From: Bacteroidales bacterium
GTDB taxonomy: Bacteria; Bacteroidota; Bacteroidia; Bacteroidales; UBA932
NCBI GenBank assembly: GCA_029009115.1
Contig: JAQXJU010000103.1
Coordinates: 1 to 45,125, forward strand
DNA length: 45,125 nucleotides
Reading direction: 5' to 3'
Part shown: positions 21,797 to 35,813 of the stretch, one piece after another
How positions within the stretch are numbered: the first letter of the stretch is position 1
How the letters are laid out: the number at the start of each line of letters is the position of its first letter
Notes under the pieces: model-generated
Databases searched by the model: none
Seen by the model: the letters and a program-made list of their open reading frames with translations, nothing else
Told to the model about the DNA's origin: nothing
Position numbers and translations under genes: made by a program

Positions 21797-23992
21797 CTAA
21801 ATGTCTGTTCTGACGACCTCACGTATGCCGTCAATTTTGGCAAATCCGTCCAGCATCTCGTTCAGGCCGTCCCTGTCGCTGACCAGCAGTTCGAGGTAGC
21901 CCTCGAAGACACCGCCGTCGGAGCCGAGCTGAATCTTTCGGATATTTACACCGAGAGTCTTTGAAATGAAGAAAGTCAGTTCGTTGAGAATGCCGACCCT
22001 GTCTATTCCCTTGATTGAAATCCGTACAGGGAAATCCTCGCGGGATGAGGCACCCCATTCGGGCACTACAAGCCAGTTTCCGTGCTTGCTGGCTATCCTT
22101 TCGGCAGTCTTGCAGCTCTTCTTGTGCACCATTACCGTCCCGTCGGGGTAGAGGAGTCCGATTACCGGGTCTCCGGGTATGGGATTGCAGCAGCTGGCCA
22201 TCTCGTACTTCCTTCCATCATCCTTCGAAGTGCTTATTACAAAGCTGTTGTCGGAGTGTTCGGTAGATATGGCCGAGTCCTTGAGTATGGTCTTGAACTC
22301 TTCGGGTCCAATCAGCCCCAGCCCTATGCGGAAAAGGAGTTCCTTACGGTCGTTTATCTGTGCAAAGCCCTGGAACTTGCGGAAGGTTTCTATGTCGTCG
22401 GGGACTTCCATAGCCAGCAGCCTCTCGTGGTAGATGCGATCACCTTTGGCTACATATTCCTTAAAGGATATGCGGAAATAGTCGATTATCAGGTTTCTGG
22501 CGTGTCTTGTCTGAACGAACTGCAGCCAGTCGAGCTGGGGATGACCTTCGGATGTGGTAATTATCTCGACCTGGTCTCCCTGCTTGAGAACTCTTGACAG
22601 GGGCACGAGCTTCATATTGACCTTTGCGGCAATGGCTGAATGCCCTATATGGGTATGAATCAGGTAGGCAAAGTCCAGCGCCGTAGCCCCGTTCTGGATA
22701 GACTTCTGCTCACCCTTGGGGGTGAATACAACTATCTGACTCGATATAAGGTCATTGTGAATGATGTCCAGAAGCTCGCTGGCATTCATATCCTTACTCG
22801 TAAGGATATCCTGGAGTTTGGCCAGCCATTTGTCCATCTCCGAATCATTCTCGGTTATGTAACCCTCTTTCTTATATGCCCAGTGGGCGGCGATGCCCTT
22901 CTCGGCTATGTCGTCCATACGGCGCGAGCGGATCTGGACCTCGACCCATATGCCCACCTGGCTCATCAGGGTGCAGTGCAGAGCCTCGTACCCATTGCTC
23001 TTGGGGAGTTTTATCCAGTCTCTCATACGCCCGGGCTGGTCTTTGTACAGGCTCGTCACTATTGAATATATCAGATAGGCCTGCTGGCGTTCGTCAATTC
23101 CCGATACCGGGTCAAAGATGATTCTTACAGCATACAGGTCATAAACCTGCTCGAAGGGGATTCCCTTGGTCTGCATCTTGCGCCATATCGAGTAGGGCGT
23201 CTTGATGCGCTTGAGTATCGTAAACTTGTAGCCGGCATCAGTGAGAGACTTCTCTATGGGGGCAATGAAGGCATCAATTTCCTTGTCGCGGATTTCGACA
23301 CTCCACTTGATGCGCGCGGCTATGTCGTTGTAGGCTTCGGGCTCCTTGAACCTGAGCCAGATGTTCTCCATTTCAGACTTGATTCCGTAGAGTCCGAGTC
23401 TGTGGGCAAGAGGAATGAAGATGAACATAGTCTCGGAGAGAATCTTGTCTCTCTTGTGTTCGGGCATCGAGTCTATGGTGCGGCAGTTGTGCAACCTGTC
23501 GGCAAGCTTTATGAGAACGACCCTCACATCATCCCCCAGGGTCAGCAATATGCGCTTGAAATTCTCGGCCTGAAGGCTTTCGGTGTAGATATTGACCTTC
23601 TGGTTGCGGTCCTCGTTGTCAAGTACGGTCTTGATTTTGGTGAGACCTTCAACAAGCGAGGCAATCTTGTCACCGAACAGATTGCGAATGTCCTCGACAG
23701 AATAGTCGGTATCTTCGACTACGTCGTGCAGAAGGGCAGCAGATATTGACTTGTATCCGAGACCTATATTCTCCACGACTATCCTCGCAACTGCCATAGG
23801 ATGAAGTATATACGGTTCACCTGAACGGCGCCGTACATTCTTGTGTGCTTCGTTGGCAAAATCGAAGGCCTTGCAAACAACCTGATACTCTTCGCAGTCA
23901 GGACATCTCTTCCTGACTATATCCAGCAGCGACGCCTTTTCCCTGTCAATCTGCGCGAAATCCTTTCCGGTAAACTTGGAGAAACTGCTCAT
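21797..23992 (-). CDS. Bifunctional RelA/SpoT-type (p)ppGpp synthetase/hydrolase
   Basis: 731 aa; HD motif LLHDVVEDTDYSVEDI, synthetase EQVYDLYAVRIIF, TGS and C-terminal ACT regions. Confidence 0.96.
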   Translation of the reverse strand: MSSFSKFTGKDFAQIDREKASLLDIVRKRCPDCEEYQVVCKAFDFANEAHKNVRRRSGEPYILHPMAVARIVVENIGLGYKSISAALLHDVVEDTDYSVEDIRNLFGDKIASLVEGLTKIKTVLDNEDRNQKVNIYTESLQAENFKRILLTLGDDVRVVLIKLADRLHNCRTIDSMPEHKRDKILSETMFIFIPLAHRLGLYGIKSEMENIWLRFKEPEAYNDIAARIKWSVEIRDKEIDAFIAPIEKSLTDAGYKFTILKRIKTPYSIWRKMQTKGIPFEQVYDLYAVRIIFDPVSGIDERQQAYLIYSIVTSLYKDQPGRMRDWIKLPKSNGYEALHCTLMSQVGIWVEVQIRSRRMDDIAEKGIAAHWAYKKEGYITENDSEMDKWLAKLQDILTSKDMNASELLDIIHNDLISSQIVVFTPKGEQKSIQNGATALDFAYLIHTHIGHSAIAAKVNMKLVPLSRVLKQGDQVEIITTSEGHPQLDWLQFVQTRHARNLIIDYFRISFKEYVAKGDRIYHERLLAMEVPDDIETFRKFQGFAQINDRKELLFRIGLGLIGPEEFKTILKDSAISTEHSDNSFVISTSKDDGRKYEMASCCNPIPGDPVIGLLYPDGTVMVHKKSCKTAERIASKHGNWLVVPEWGASSREDFPVRISIKGIDRVGILNELTFFISKTLGVNIRKIQLGSDGGVFEGYLELLVSDRDGLNEMLDGFAKIDGIREVVRTDI

Positions 23993-24939
23993 TCTTTGTC
24001 TGTTTCATTCTCTCCTTCGGGGAGATGGTAATTGTCCACGTTCTGGAACCCGTATGTAAGCTGGGCTCCGTACATAATAATCTGCCAGCTGTAGTTCATC
24101 CACATCATAAAGAGAGGGATGGCCGCAATGGCTCCATATACTGCATTAAGTCTGGTCACGAATACCTGGGTCTCGAGATAGAGGTATTGGAAAATCGTGA
24201 AAACCGCTGCCGAAACAAGAGCCGACTTAAGGGCATAGCGATACCTCACGAAAGTAGCAGGAATGTATTTGTACATTGCTGAAAGGGTCATCACGGCTAT
24301 GCCGTAGAAGCAGAGCCAGCCGAATATCACAGGCAGAAAATTCAAATCTCCCAGATCAAGACCTATCAGCTTGGTAACGTTGGTATAGAAAGCAATTCCC
24401 GCACCGAAAATCAGTACCAGAAATGGCGAAAGCACCAGAAGCATAATGTAATACGAGAATCGCTTGTATATTTTGCGCGGAATCTTGCGTATGCCCCATA
24501 CATTGTTGAAAACTCTTTCGACCTGGAACATCAGCCATAGTATTGCCCACAGGAAGGTTATTGCACCCACCAGGCCGACTGCAGAAGACCTGGCCACCTC
24601 GATTATGTTGTTGGCCCTTCCCATTACTGCATTGATTACCGATGTATTGGCAGGTATCACCTTAAGCAGAAGTTGATGTAGAAAATCTGAAATGCCCAGA
24701 CCATCCGATACGGCAAAGATGAATGCGAGGAAGGGGACTATCGCAAAAGTAGCGAAATAGCTGAGTGCCACGCACTGAAATCCCATCCTGTTCTCGGCAA
24801 AGGAATCAAGGGTCACCCTTGCCAGCTTGATGAAACGGACCAGCCTTCTCTTTACCTTGCCGACACCTTCAAGGTCCAGAGACCAGATGCGGTTGGTGAA
24901 AATATCTTTGAAATCCTGCTGTATCCTTGCCTTCTTCAT
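23989..24939 (-). CDS. YihY/BrkB-family inner membrane protein
   Basis: From MKKARIQQDFKDIF; multi-TM with GLVGAITFLWAILWLMFQVERVFNNVWGI and GAIAAIPLFMMWMNYSWQIIMYGAQL. Confidence 0.9.
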   Translation of the reverse strand: MKKARIQQDFKDIFTNRIWSLDLEGVGKVKRRLVRFIKLARVTLDSFAENRMGFQCVALSYFATFAIVPFLAFIFAVSDGLGISDFLHQLLLKVIPANTSVINAVMGRANNIIEVARSSAVGLVGAITFLWAILWLMFQVERVFNNVWGIRKIPRKIYKRFSYYIMLLVLSPFLVLIFGAGIAFYTNVTKLIGLDLGDLNFLPVIFGWLCFYGIAVMTLSAMYKYIPATFVRYRYALKSALVSAAVFTIFQYLYLETQVFVTRLNAVYGAIAAIPLFMMWMNYSWQIIMYGAQLTYGFQNVDNYHLPEGENETDKE

Positions 24940-24940
24940 C

Positions 24941-28351
<3,411 letters not shown>

Positions 28352-28357
28352 AGCCGT

Positions 28358-28963
28358 CTATTGCTTTGAAATGATATTGTCTATCATACCGTAATCCAGG
28401 GCCTCGGGAGAGGTCATCCAGTAATTGCGGTCTGAATCGGCGAAAACCTTATCCAGGGGCTGGCCACTATGCTCAGCGATTATCTCGAAGAGTTCGCGGC
28501 GCATACGCTCGATTTCCCTGGCCTCAATCAGGATATCAGAGGCCTGCCCCTGGACACCGCCGAGAGGCTGGTGAATCATTACCCGAGAATGTTTCAGGGC
28601 AGAACGCTTCCCCTTTGCGCCTCCGCAGAGGAGGACTGCTGCCATCGAAGCGGCCTGTCCGGTGCAAACAGTTGCCACATCGGGACGTATCAGTTGCATT
28701 GTATCATAAATAGCCATACCCGCGGTCACACTGCCACCGGGGGAGTTGATGTACATTTTGATGTCGGCTTCGGGGTCAACTGACTCGAGAAACAGGAGCT
28801 GGGCCTGGATGATATTGGCGACATCGTCGTCGATTGGAACGCCAAGAAAAATGATCCTGTCCATCAGGCATCTCGAGAATACGTCCATAGACGCGACGTT
28901 CATCCGACGTTCCTCTATGATGGTCGGATTGATGTAGGCAGCCATTGTCTCAATGTTTTTCAT
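28358..28963 (-). CDS. clpP: ATP-dependent Clp protease proteolytic subunit
   Basis: [35 protein letters not shown] with catalytic Ser and His regions. Confidence 0.97.
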   Translation of the reverse strand: MKNIETMAAYINPTIIEERRMNVASMDVFSRCLMDRIIFLGVPIDDDVANIIQAQLLFLESVDPEADIKMYINSPGGSVTAGMAIYDTMQLIRPDVATVCTGQAASMAAVLLCGGAKGKRSALKHSRVMIHQPLGGVQGQASDILIEAREIERMRRELFEIIAEHSGQPLDKVFADSDRNYWMTSPEALDYGMIDNIISKQ

Positions 28964-28971
28964 TGCAATAT

Positions 28972-29520
28972 CTAAATCTTTACGTTAATTTTCTTGTATC
29001 CCATTCTCTGAAGCTGGACAGCAGCTCCGAGCCTGTACATCACGGTGTATGTGCGTGCGAGTATATAGAATCCCGTATCGGTCTGTGCCTCTATGCCTTC
29101 GTGACGGATTAGGCCCCGGGCAGCTTCAGAGCAAGCGAGGAAAAAGGAGTTCAGAGCCGAAGCCTGCTCTTTGTCTAACTGCAGCATACTGTAGAGCACG
29201 TGCTCATCCATATCGTCCCATCCGCGCGGACCATAGTAACTGGGATATGGGTCGGATCTGTGTCCCATCCAGTCGCTGTCCCACTGGAAGGCGACTGCCA
29301 TTCCAAGAAAAGCAGCCCAGGCAATTGCGGCATCGGGATATGAATTGAAATTGACAACGGCGTCTGCAATGTATGCGGCAGCGAATTCATTGTCCCATCG
29401 CCCGTCGATATCAGGGTTGCTCACTATCTCTCCATCCAAAAAGCCGGCAGAGGTTCCAAGCTTTGCCAGCCCTCCGGCTAGCATGGTCTCATAGTGGTCG
29501 AGGTATTCAGTTTTATCCAT
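28972..29520 (-). CDS. Conserved hypothetical protein
   Basis: 182-aa ORF fitting tightly between clpP and the GH13 gene; no family recognised. Confidence 0.75.
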   Translation of the reverse strand: MDKTEYLDHYETMLAGGLAKLGTSAGFLDGEIVSNPDIDGRWDNEFAAAYIADAVVNFNSYPDAAIAWAAFLGMAVAFQWDSDWMGHRSDPYPSYYGPRGWDDMDEHVLYSMLQLDKEQASALNSFFLACSEAARGLIRHEGIEAQTDTGFYILARTYTVMYRLGAAVQLQRMGYKKINVKI

Positions 29521-29522
29521 AA

Positions 29523-30818
29523 TTATCTAAGCTTCAATATTTTGTAATCCCAAGCCGGAACTTCGACAAGATAATCTCCCGAAGGAACTCCAGCCAAGCC
29601 TCCAGGTACCCTGACTCTTACAGCACTCTCTTCGGAGCCGAAGTTGCATACGACCAAAGCAGCAGCATCTGGCCCGTATCGGAGGAAGGCAAAATGCCTG
29701 TCAGCATCAAAACCCGGAGCGGTCGAGGCGCCATCCTGACACCAGCAGAGGTCATAATTGGCCCCGGAGACAAAGGGTTCACAGGCCGAGAGTTGCATAA
29801 GGCCCCGGTAGCGGGCCAGAAGCTGGGCTTCCCTCTGGTTCAACACACCATCTCCTTTTGAATGCAGATGCTTGAAAAGCCTTGCAATCGAAGCAGGATG
29901 GCACCAGCTGAAAATGCTTGTCCGCCCGTCAGAGGATTCAATAGCAGCTTCTCCGACTTCCTGACCGAAGTAGAGCATTGCCGATGCTCCGTTGAAAAGG
30001 CAGGCAACTGCCATAGCAGCAAAGGCCTTTTCCGGGATTGAAGCGTAATGCACCGAAGCGAAGCGCTGCTCGTCGTGGTTCTCGAGAAAGTTCAGCATAT
30101 GACTCTGCCCGGGGCCTATCCTCTGCCAGTTCCAGGTAAGACGCCTCGCTGTGTCGGAGGCTGTCATAATAGACCTCACAGAATCGTAAAAGCCCGATTT
30201 GTCATACAGGAGGTCGAAACCGGCAGCAATGTATGACCCGTAGGAATCCATATTATAAACCTCCGAGATAAAGACAAGAGAGTGGTAGTCCTCCCTTGAG
30301 GCGGCAATTAGAGCCCTGAGGCTGTCCAGAGGCACGAGTTCGACCATATCGCAGCGGAAACCATCCACTCCTTTCGAAGCCCAGAAACGCAGAATATCGG
30401 TCATTGCGGGCAGGGTTGCCGGATTAGACCAGTCAATCTTGCGGGTGTCGCTCCAGTCGTAGTCCCAATGGTCAAATACGGGAATCCCGTTCACGGCATC
30501 GGGGCTTACGTGATTTGGAACAAAGTCAATGAGGACCTTCATCCCTGCGCGATGGCACCTGCGGACAAGATTGCAGAACTCCTGCATACGCCTTGCAGGG
30601 TCGTCGGCAAGATATGGGTTGGTATCGTAATAGTCACTCACTGAATATGGTGAGCCGGGGCATCCCTTGACGTAAGGCTCACCGCTGGCATGCCGGGGTA
30701 TGCCCGTGAACCACACGGCATCGATGGCCAGGCTCCCCAGATGCCCGAAGAAAGCATTGTCGAAAGACGAGAAGCGGCCTTTGCCCCACAGACGCGTTAA
30801 AACCTGATATATCCTCAT
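29523..30818 (-). CDS. GH13 alpha-amylase family hydrolase (no obvious signal peptide)
   Basis: KVLIDFVPNHVS, GFRCDMVELVP (nucleophile D), FISEVYN (E), LNFLENHDEQR (D). Confidence 0.92.
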   Translation of the reverse strand: MRIYQVLTRLWGKGRFSSFDNAFFGHLGSLAIDAVWFTGIPRHASGEPYVKGCPGSPYSVSDYYDTNPYLADDPARRMQEFCNLVRRCHRAGMKVLIDFVPNHVSPDAVNGIPVFDHWDYDWSDTRKIDWSNPATLPAMTDILRFWASKGVDGFRCDMVELVPLDSLRALIAASREDYHSLVFISEVYNMDSYGSYIAAGFDLLYDKSGFYDSVRSIMTASDTARRLTWNWQRIGPGQSHMLNFLENHDEQRFASVHYASIPEKAFAAMAVACLFNGASAMLYFGQEVGEAAIESSDGRTSIFSWCHPASIARLFKHLHSKGDGVLNQREAQLLARYRGLMQLSACEPFVSGANYDLCWCQDGASTAPGFDADRHFAFLRYGPDAAALVVCNFGSEESAVRVRVPGGLAGVPSGDYLVEVPAWDYKILKLR

Positions 30819-31531
30819 ATCCTGCGCCTGAATTCAGAAAGACAAACAGCCGTTGCCACGGCAACGTTGAGTGATTCGGCACCTGCCCCCTGTCTTGCAA
30901 ATGAGGGTATTGTGATGCGGCGGCATACTTGTGAGGCCACATCATTACCAATGCCGTCGGCTTCGTTACCCATTACGAGAATACTGTCTGAAGAGAGTTC
31001 GGCGGAATAGATTGATTCGCCTCCGAGAAAGGTTCCAACAACCTCGCGTCCTTCTTTAGAAAAAGCATCGCAAACTTCTGCAAGATTGCAGTTTATAACC
31101 TTCACTCTAAAGATAGATCCCATTGAAGACTGTATAACCTTGGGATTGAAGGTTTCGACTGTTCCTTCGCCGGCATATACGGCAGATACCCCGAACCAGT
31201 CGGCAATCCTGAGGATTGTTCCGAGATTGCCGGGGTCACGCACAGAGTCGAGTCCAATGCAAAGCCCTCTTTCGGGTTTTGAAAAGACCTCGGGAGCGGG
31301 TTGCCTCAATACGGCCAGAACCGGAGACGGGCTGCTTAGATTGCTGATGCGAGCCATCGCCTCTTCGCCGATTTCATCCCTGCGCCATAGCGACACCAGT
31401 TCGAATCCGCTTTCAAGCGCCTCGCGGACCATCTTCTCACCCTCGACGGTGAAGAGCCCCGTTTCTACCCTGAACTTCTTGACTGACAGGGATTTAATTA
31501 GTTTGATATCTGATTTGGTGATTGTTGTCAT
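30815..31531 (-). CDS. TrmH/SpoU-family RNA 2'-O-methyltransferase
   Basis: GLDSVRDPGNLGTILRIADWFGV, SILVMGNEADGIG, IPSFARQGAGAESLNVAVATAVCLSEF. Confidence 0.94.
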   Translation of the reverse strand: MTTITKSDIKLIKSLSVKKFRVETGLFTVEGEKMVREALESGFELVSLWRRDEIGEEAMARISNLSSPSPVLAVLRQPAPEVFSKPERGLCIGLDSVRDPGNLGTILRIADWFGVSAVYAGEGTVETFNPKVIQSSMGSIFRVKVINCNLAEVCDAFSKEGREVVGTFLGGESIYSAELSSDSILVMGNEADGIGNDVASQVCRRITIPSFARQGAGAESLNVAVATAVCLSEFRRRI

Positions 31532-31594
31532 AAAGGGTCTGGGGACATTGCAGGTACAAAATTAGTTTTTTTTGGCGGATTATTCTAAATTTGT

Positions 31595-33775
31595 ATGATT
31601 ATGAAAGGATTCCGCAGCCTCATTGCCCTGCTGCTTGCCGCGGCTGTTTGTTCCTGCAGCACCACACGGGTGCTGGAGCAGGGACAGTACAGGCTGGCCC
31701 GAAACGAAATCAAGATAGTCGGCGGCGACGGCAAACTCAACTCCTCTCAGTTGTCTCCCTATGTCAGGCAGCAGCCAAACTCTTATTTTATCTTCGGCTG
31801 GAATCCCTTCCTGCACATCTACAACTGGTCCGATGGTTCCGACCGCCTGTTTTCCAGGCTGGCCCGCACGATAGGCGAGGCACCGGTAGTTTATGACGCC
31901 GATCTTGTAGAATTGTCTCTCGAGAACATTGAACGCCGGATGGAGACTCTCGGTTACTACAATTCCGAGGTCAGCAGCGAAGTCAGCGTCCACAGGCGCC
32001 TTGCAAGTGTATCGTACATAGTCAAGCCGGGTACGCGCTTCGTTGTTGACAGCATCACTTTCCATCTGCCCGACAACGAAGAATTCAAGGAGGAATTCTT
32101 TGCCGACAGTTCCAATATGATAGTGCATCCCGGAGATTTTCTTTCCGAAGACATTCTAGGCCAGGAGTCAGCCCGTTCGGCATCACACTTCCGCAAGAAG
32201 GGCTACTTCGAACTCAATAAGAATCTGTACTCCTTCGTGGCCGATACCATCAGCATCAAAGGAAAGACCATACTCGAATATCATATCGGAGACGATGATA
32301 ATGACGAGCGAATACGCAAATACAGAATAGGAGACGTGAAAATCTCGCATTCCAGCGAGATTCCATTCAGAAGCAGCGTGCTTAAGAGCCTGAACACCAT
32401 ACGTCCGGGCGAGCTTTACAACGAACAGACCGTAAACAATACCTACAGCAGGATGTCCTCACTGAAGGTGTTCAGCAGCGTCGGAGTAGAGATGAGCAAG
32501 AGGGGAGCGGGTAGCGACCTTGTGGACTGCAACATCAAGCTCACCGAATCGATGACCAAGGGGTTCAAGGCCAATCTGGAGATGTCAACCAATTCCACGG
32601 GCCTGTTTGGGATATCCCCCCAGTTGAGCTTCTACAACAAGAACATCTTCCACGGAGGAGAGTGGTTCAAGACCTCGCTGGTCGGTAATTTCCAGTTCCG
32701 TCCCTCTGACAATGTTCACTCCAACGAGTTCGGAGCGTCAGCCGGACTGAGCCTTCCAAAATTCCTCGGTTTGCCATACAAGGCATTCAAAGGCCCCGTC
32801 ATCCCTCGCACAGAGTTCAATGCCTCATTCAACTTCCAGAGCCGTCCTGAATACACCAGAAATATCTTCTCATTCTCTTTCGGCTATTCCGGTACCCATA
32901 AGGAAAGGCTTTCGTATCAGTTCTACCCTCTGCAGATGAACTTTGTGCGTCTCTTCGACCTCGATCCGGCCTTCTCCAAGACTCTCGAGGGGAATCCTTT
33001 TATGAAGTACGCATATCAGGACCACTTTGATACCGGAGCCGGAGGAACCGTATATTACGCGACCAATACCGACATCGTCCCCAAAACCTCGTTCTCGTTC
33101 GCAAGGTTCACCTTCGACCTCTCGGGAAATGTGATTAGTCTGTTCAACGATGTCCTGAGAAGAAATGCAGACGGAACTGCCCTTATCTGGGGGGCTCCAT
33201 ATACCCAGTATGTGAGGGCTGAACTGAATCTCGGACGCACCTACAGGTTTGGATCGGATGATGGAGATGCAATTGCCACCAGGGTGTTGCTCGGAGCGGG
33301 ATATGCATACGGAAACTCTACTGCTATCCCCTTTGAGAAGCAGTTCTACAGCGGTGGTGCCAACAGCCTCAGAGGATGGCAGGCCCGTTCGGTCGGGCCC
33401 GGTGCTGCACCAATGAACAATTCCTTCAGTATTCCGAGCCAGACCGGAGACCTCAAGTTCGAGGCAAACCTTGAATACCGCTTCAATATGTTCTGGAAGA
33501 TGGAGGGAGCGTTCTTTGCTGAATGCGGAAATGTCTGGACCCTGGGCTCAGATACACCTCAATCAAATTTTGCCTTCGATAGATTCTTCGAGACACTTGC
33601 AGCAGACTGGGGGCTCGGCCTCAGGATCAACCTAGATTTCATCCTGCTGCGCCTCGACCTTGGAATCAAGGTTTACGACCCTTCCAAGAGTGCCGAGACG
33701 CGCTGGATTGGTCCTTCGGAGTGGCTCAAGTCTGACAATATGGCCCTTCACTTCGGAGTTGGCTATCCTTTCTGA
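31595..33775 (+). CDS. BamA/TamA-family outer membrane protein (lipoprotein-like)
   Basis: 726 aa; lipobox-like AAVCSCST; POTRA-like region; C-terminal Omp85 features FYSGGANSLRGWQARSVGPG, FEANLEYRFN, LHFGVGYPF. Confidence 0.88.
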   Translation: MIMKGFRSLIALLLAAAVCSCSTTRVLEQGQYRLARNEIKIVGGDGKLNSSQLSPYVRQQPNSYFIFGWNPFLHIYNWSDGSDRLFSRLARTIGEAPVVYDADLVELSLENIERRMETLGYYNSEVSSEVSVHRRLASVSYIVKPGTRFVVDSITFHLPDNEEFKEEFFADSSNMIVHPGDFLSEDILGQESARSASHFRKKGYFELNKNLYSFVADTISIKGKTILEYHIGDDDNDERIRKYRIGDVKISHSSEIPFRSSVLKSLNTIRPGELYNEQTVNNTYSRMSSLKVFSSVGVEMSKRGAGSDLVDCNIKLTESMTKGFKANLEMSTNSTGLFGISPQLSFYNKNIFHGGEWFKTSLVGNFQFRPSDNVHSNEFGASAGLSLPKFLGLPYKAFKGPVIPRTEFNASFNFQSRPEYTRNIFSFSFGYSGTHKERLSYQFYPLQMNFVRLFDLDPAFSKTLEGNPFMKYAYQDHFDTGAGGTVYYATNTDIVPKTSFSFARFTFDLSGNVISLFNDVLRRNADGTALIWGAPYTQYVRAELNLGRTYRFGSDDGDAIATRVLLGAGYAYGNSTAIPFEKQFYSGGANSLRGWQARSVGPGAAPMNNSFSIPSQTGDLKFEANLEYRFNMFWKMEGAFFAECGNVWTLGSDTPQSNFAFDRFFETLAADWGLGLRINLDFILLRLDLGIKVYDPSKSAETRWIGPSEWLKSDNMALHFGVGYPF

Positions 33776-35073
33776 TCCTTTTTAGGATAATACTTGGGCC
33801 AGCAGTTCTCGAGATAGCGTCTGAGTGTATCCTCGTGGCGGTTTTCCTGAGGTTCGTAGAAGATTGTGCCTTCCATTCCAGTGGGCAGGAACTCCTGATC
33901 CACGAAGTTGCCGGGATAGTCGTGGGCATATTTGTAGCCGTCGGAATAGCCGAGCTGCTCCATAAGCGAAGTCGGAGCATTGCGAAGATGAAGAGGCACA
34001 GGAGCAGAAGGATTATCGTGCGCTGAAGCCATAGCTGCTCCAATTGCCAGATACGCCGCATTGCTCTTGGGAGAGGATGCAAGGTATATCGTGCACTCCG
34101 ACAGAGGGATACGGGCCTCGGGCATACCTATTGACTGGACTATCGAGAAGGTGGCATTAGCCAGCAGCAAGGCATTTGGATTTGCCAGTCCTATGTCTTC
34201 CGAGGCCGATATGCACAGTCTCCTGGCAATGAAGAGGGGATCTTCGCCACCATCCAGCATCCTTGCAAGATAATAAACCGCTGCATTGGGGTCAGAACCG
34301 CGTATGCTCTTGATAAAAGCCGAGATAATATCATAATGCAGTTCACCGTTCTTGTCGTAGATTGCCATATTATCCTGAAGACAGGCAGTAACAGAGGCGT
34401 TGTCAATGACAATCCTGGGTTCAGAGCGGAGAGCATCGGTGACAATTTCCAGAATATTGAGGAGTTTGCGGGCATCGCCACCGCTATGGCGCATCAGAGC
34501 TCCCGTTTCTCTTATCTCGATGTCGAGTTTCGAGAGCTCGACATCTTCGGCAAGAGCCCTATCCAGCAGAATCTGCAAGTCCTCGGGCTCAAGCGACTTC
34601 AGAACGAATACCTGGCAGCGCGACAGAAGAGGAGTGATTACCTCAAATGAGGGATTCTCTGTTGTTGCGCCTATCAGGATGACAGTTCCTGCCTCGACGG
34701 CCCCAAGCAGGGAATCCTGCTGGGCTTTGTTGAAACGATGTATTTCGTCAATAAAGAGAATAGGAGGAGCAGGATTGCCGAAGAGAGACTTTGACTTAGC
34801 CCTTTCGACGACATCCCGCACGTCCCTGACACCTGATGTGACAGCAGACAAGGTATAGAACTCCCTGTCGAGAGTATCGGCTATGATTCGTGCAAGACTG
34901 GTCTTTCCGACTCCCGGAGGGCCCCACAAAATGAACGATGAAAGATTCCCGTTTTCAATCATATTGCGCAGGATGCAGCCCTTTCCGACAAGATGGCGCT
35001 GTCCGACATAGGTTTCGAGACTGCGGGGACGCATTCTCTCAGGCAAAGGTGGCAGTAAAGTATTTTTATCCAT
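33763..35073 (-). CDS. rarA: Replication-associated recombination protein A (RarA/MgsA)
   Basis: MDKNTLLPPLPERMRPRSLETYVGQRHLVGKG; ILWGPPGVGKTSLARIIA; LFIDEIHRFNKAQQDSLL. Confidence 0.95.
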   Translation of the reverse strand: MDKNTLLPPLPERMRPRSLETYVGQRHLVGKGCILRNMIENGNLSSFILWGPPGVGKTSLARIIADTLDREFYTLSAVTSGVRDVRDVVERAKSKSLFGNPAPPILFIDEIHRFNKAQQDSLLGAVEAGTVILIGATTENPSFEVITPLLSRCQVFVLKSLEPEDLQILLDRALAEDVELSKLDIEIRETGALMRHSGGDARKLLNILEIVTDALRSEPRIVIDNASVTACLQDNMAIYDKNGELHYDIISAFIKSIRGSDPNAAVYYLARMLDGGEDPLFIARRLCISASEDIGLANPNALLLANATFSIVQSIGMPEARIPLSECTIYLASSPKSNAAYLAIGAAMASAHDNPSAPVPLHLRNAPTSLMEQLGYSDGYKYAHDYPGNFVDQEFLPTGMEGTIFYEPQENRHEDTLRRYLENCWPKYYPKKDQKG

Positions 35074-35228
35074 AAAACGCAATATATCTACAAAAGAAAC
35101 ATATTTGTTAGGTATGTTAACATTTTTGTTATAGCTCTTATCAGGCCATTTTCTACACGAATATAGCACTTACAGAAGCTATTTCAAAGGTTTTTTGCTA
35201 ACTTCGTATTGCTTTTAGTTGACACGTA

Positions 35229-35813
35229 GTGAAAAGAACCTCAAACCTCCTGTTCGGGCTGCTGAGCCTGCTGCTTACGAGCCTGCCCCTTTCCCTGACA
35301 GCGCAGGAAGAGAGGTATTCCTCGGGCTTGTACAACTCTCCCCGTGGCTTTGGCATCGTTGTTCAGAAGAACGATTTCTCCGATTACAGTTTCAACTCCT
35401 TTCTGCTATGTGCCGACACATACGGTGTCCTGACCGGACGAAGCCGCTTTCCCGGAGTGAAATTCAATTTCAGCCGCAATTTCAGAATGATTACCTTCCG
35501 AGGTGAGAATTGTATGTTCGACCTCTTTGCCGGGACCGGTGTCTCTGGTGGTTTCGTAAGGGATTTTGAGAAGGGCAGTTTCATACACAAAGAAGCTCTC
35601 AACATGAATTTCGGGGCCATCGCAGCCAGCAGTTTCACTACAGGCTGCCACTTCCGTTTCAGTCGCAGGCTTGACCTTGAACTTTCCTGGATGCTTGAAC
35701 TTGGAATGCATATACGCAAGGACGAGTATCATAACGGGACTCTCCTTTCATTATACAGTAACGGCTTGATAAGAACCTTGTATCCCCAGTTAATCATTCT
35801 CTACAAATGGTAA
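35229..35813 (+). CDS. Secreted/outer-membrane beta-barrel-like hypothetical protein (GTG start)
   Basis: 194 aa; signal peptide ...LLLTSLPLSLTAQE; alternating strand pattern; possible promoter-like TAACTTCG upstream. Confidence 0.6.
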   Translation: MKRTSNLLFGLLSLLLTSLPLSLTAQEERYSSGLYNSPRGFGIVVQKNDFSDYSFNSFLLCADTYGVLTGRSRFPGVKFNFSRNFRMITFRGENCMFDLFAGTGVSGGFVRDFEKGSFIHKEALNMNFGAIAASSFTTGCHFRFSRRLDLELSWMLELGMHIRKDEYHNGTLLSLYSNGLIRTLYPQLIILYKW

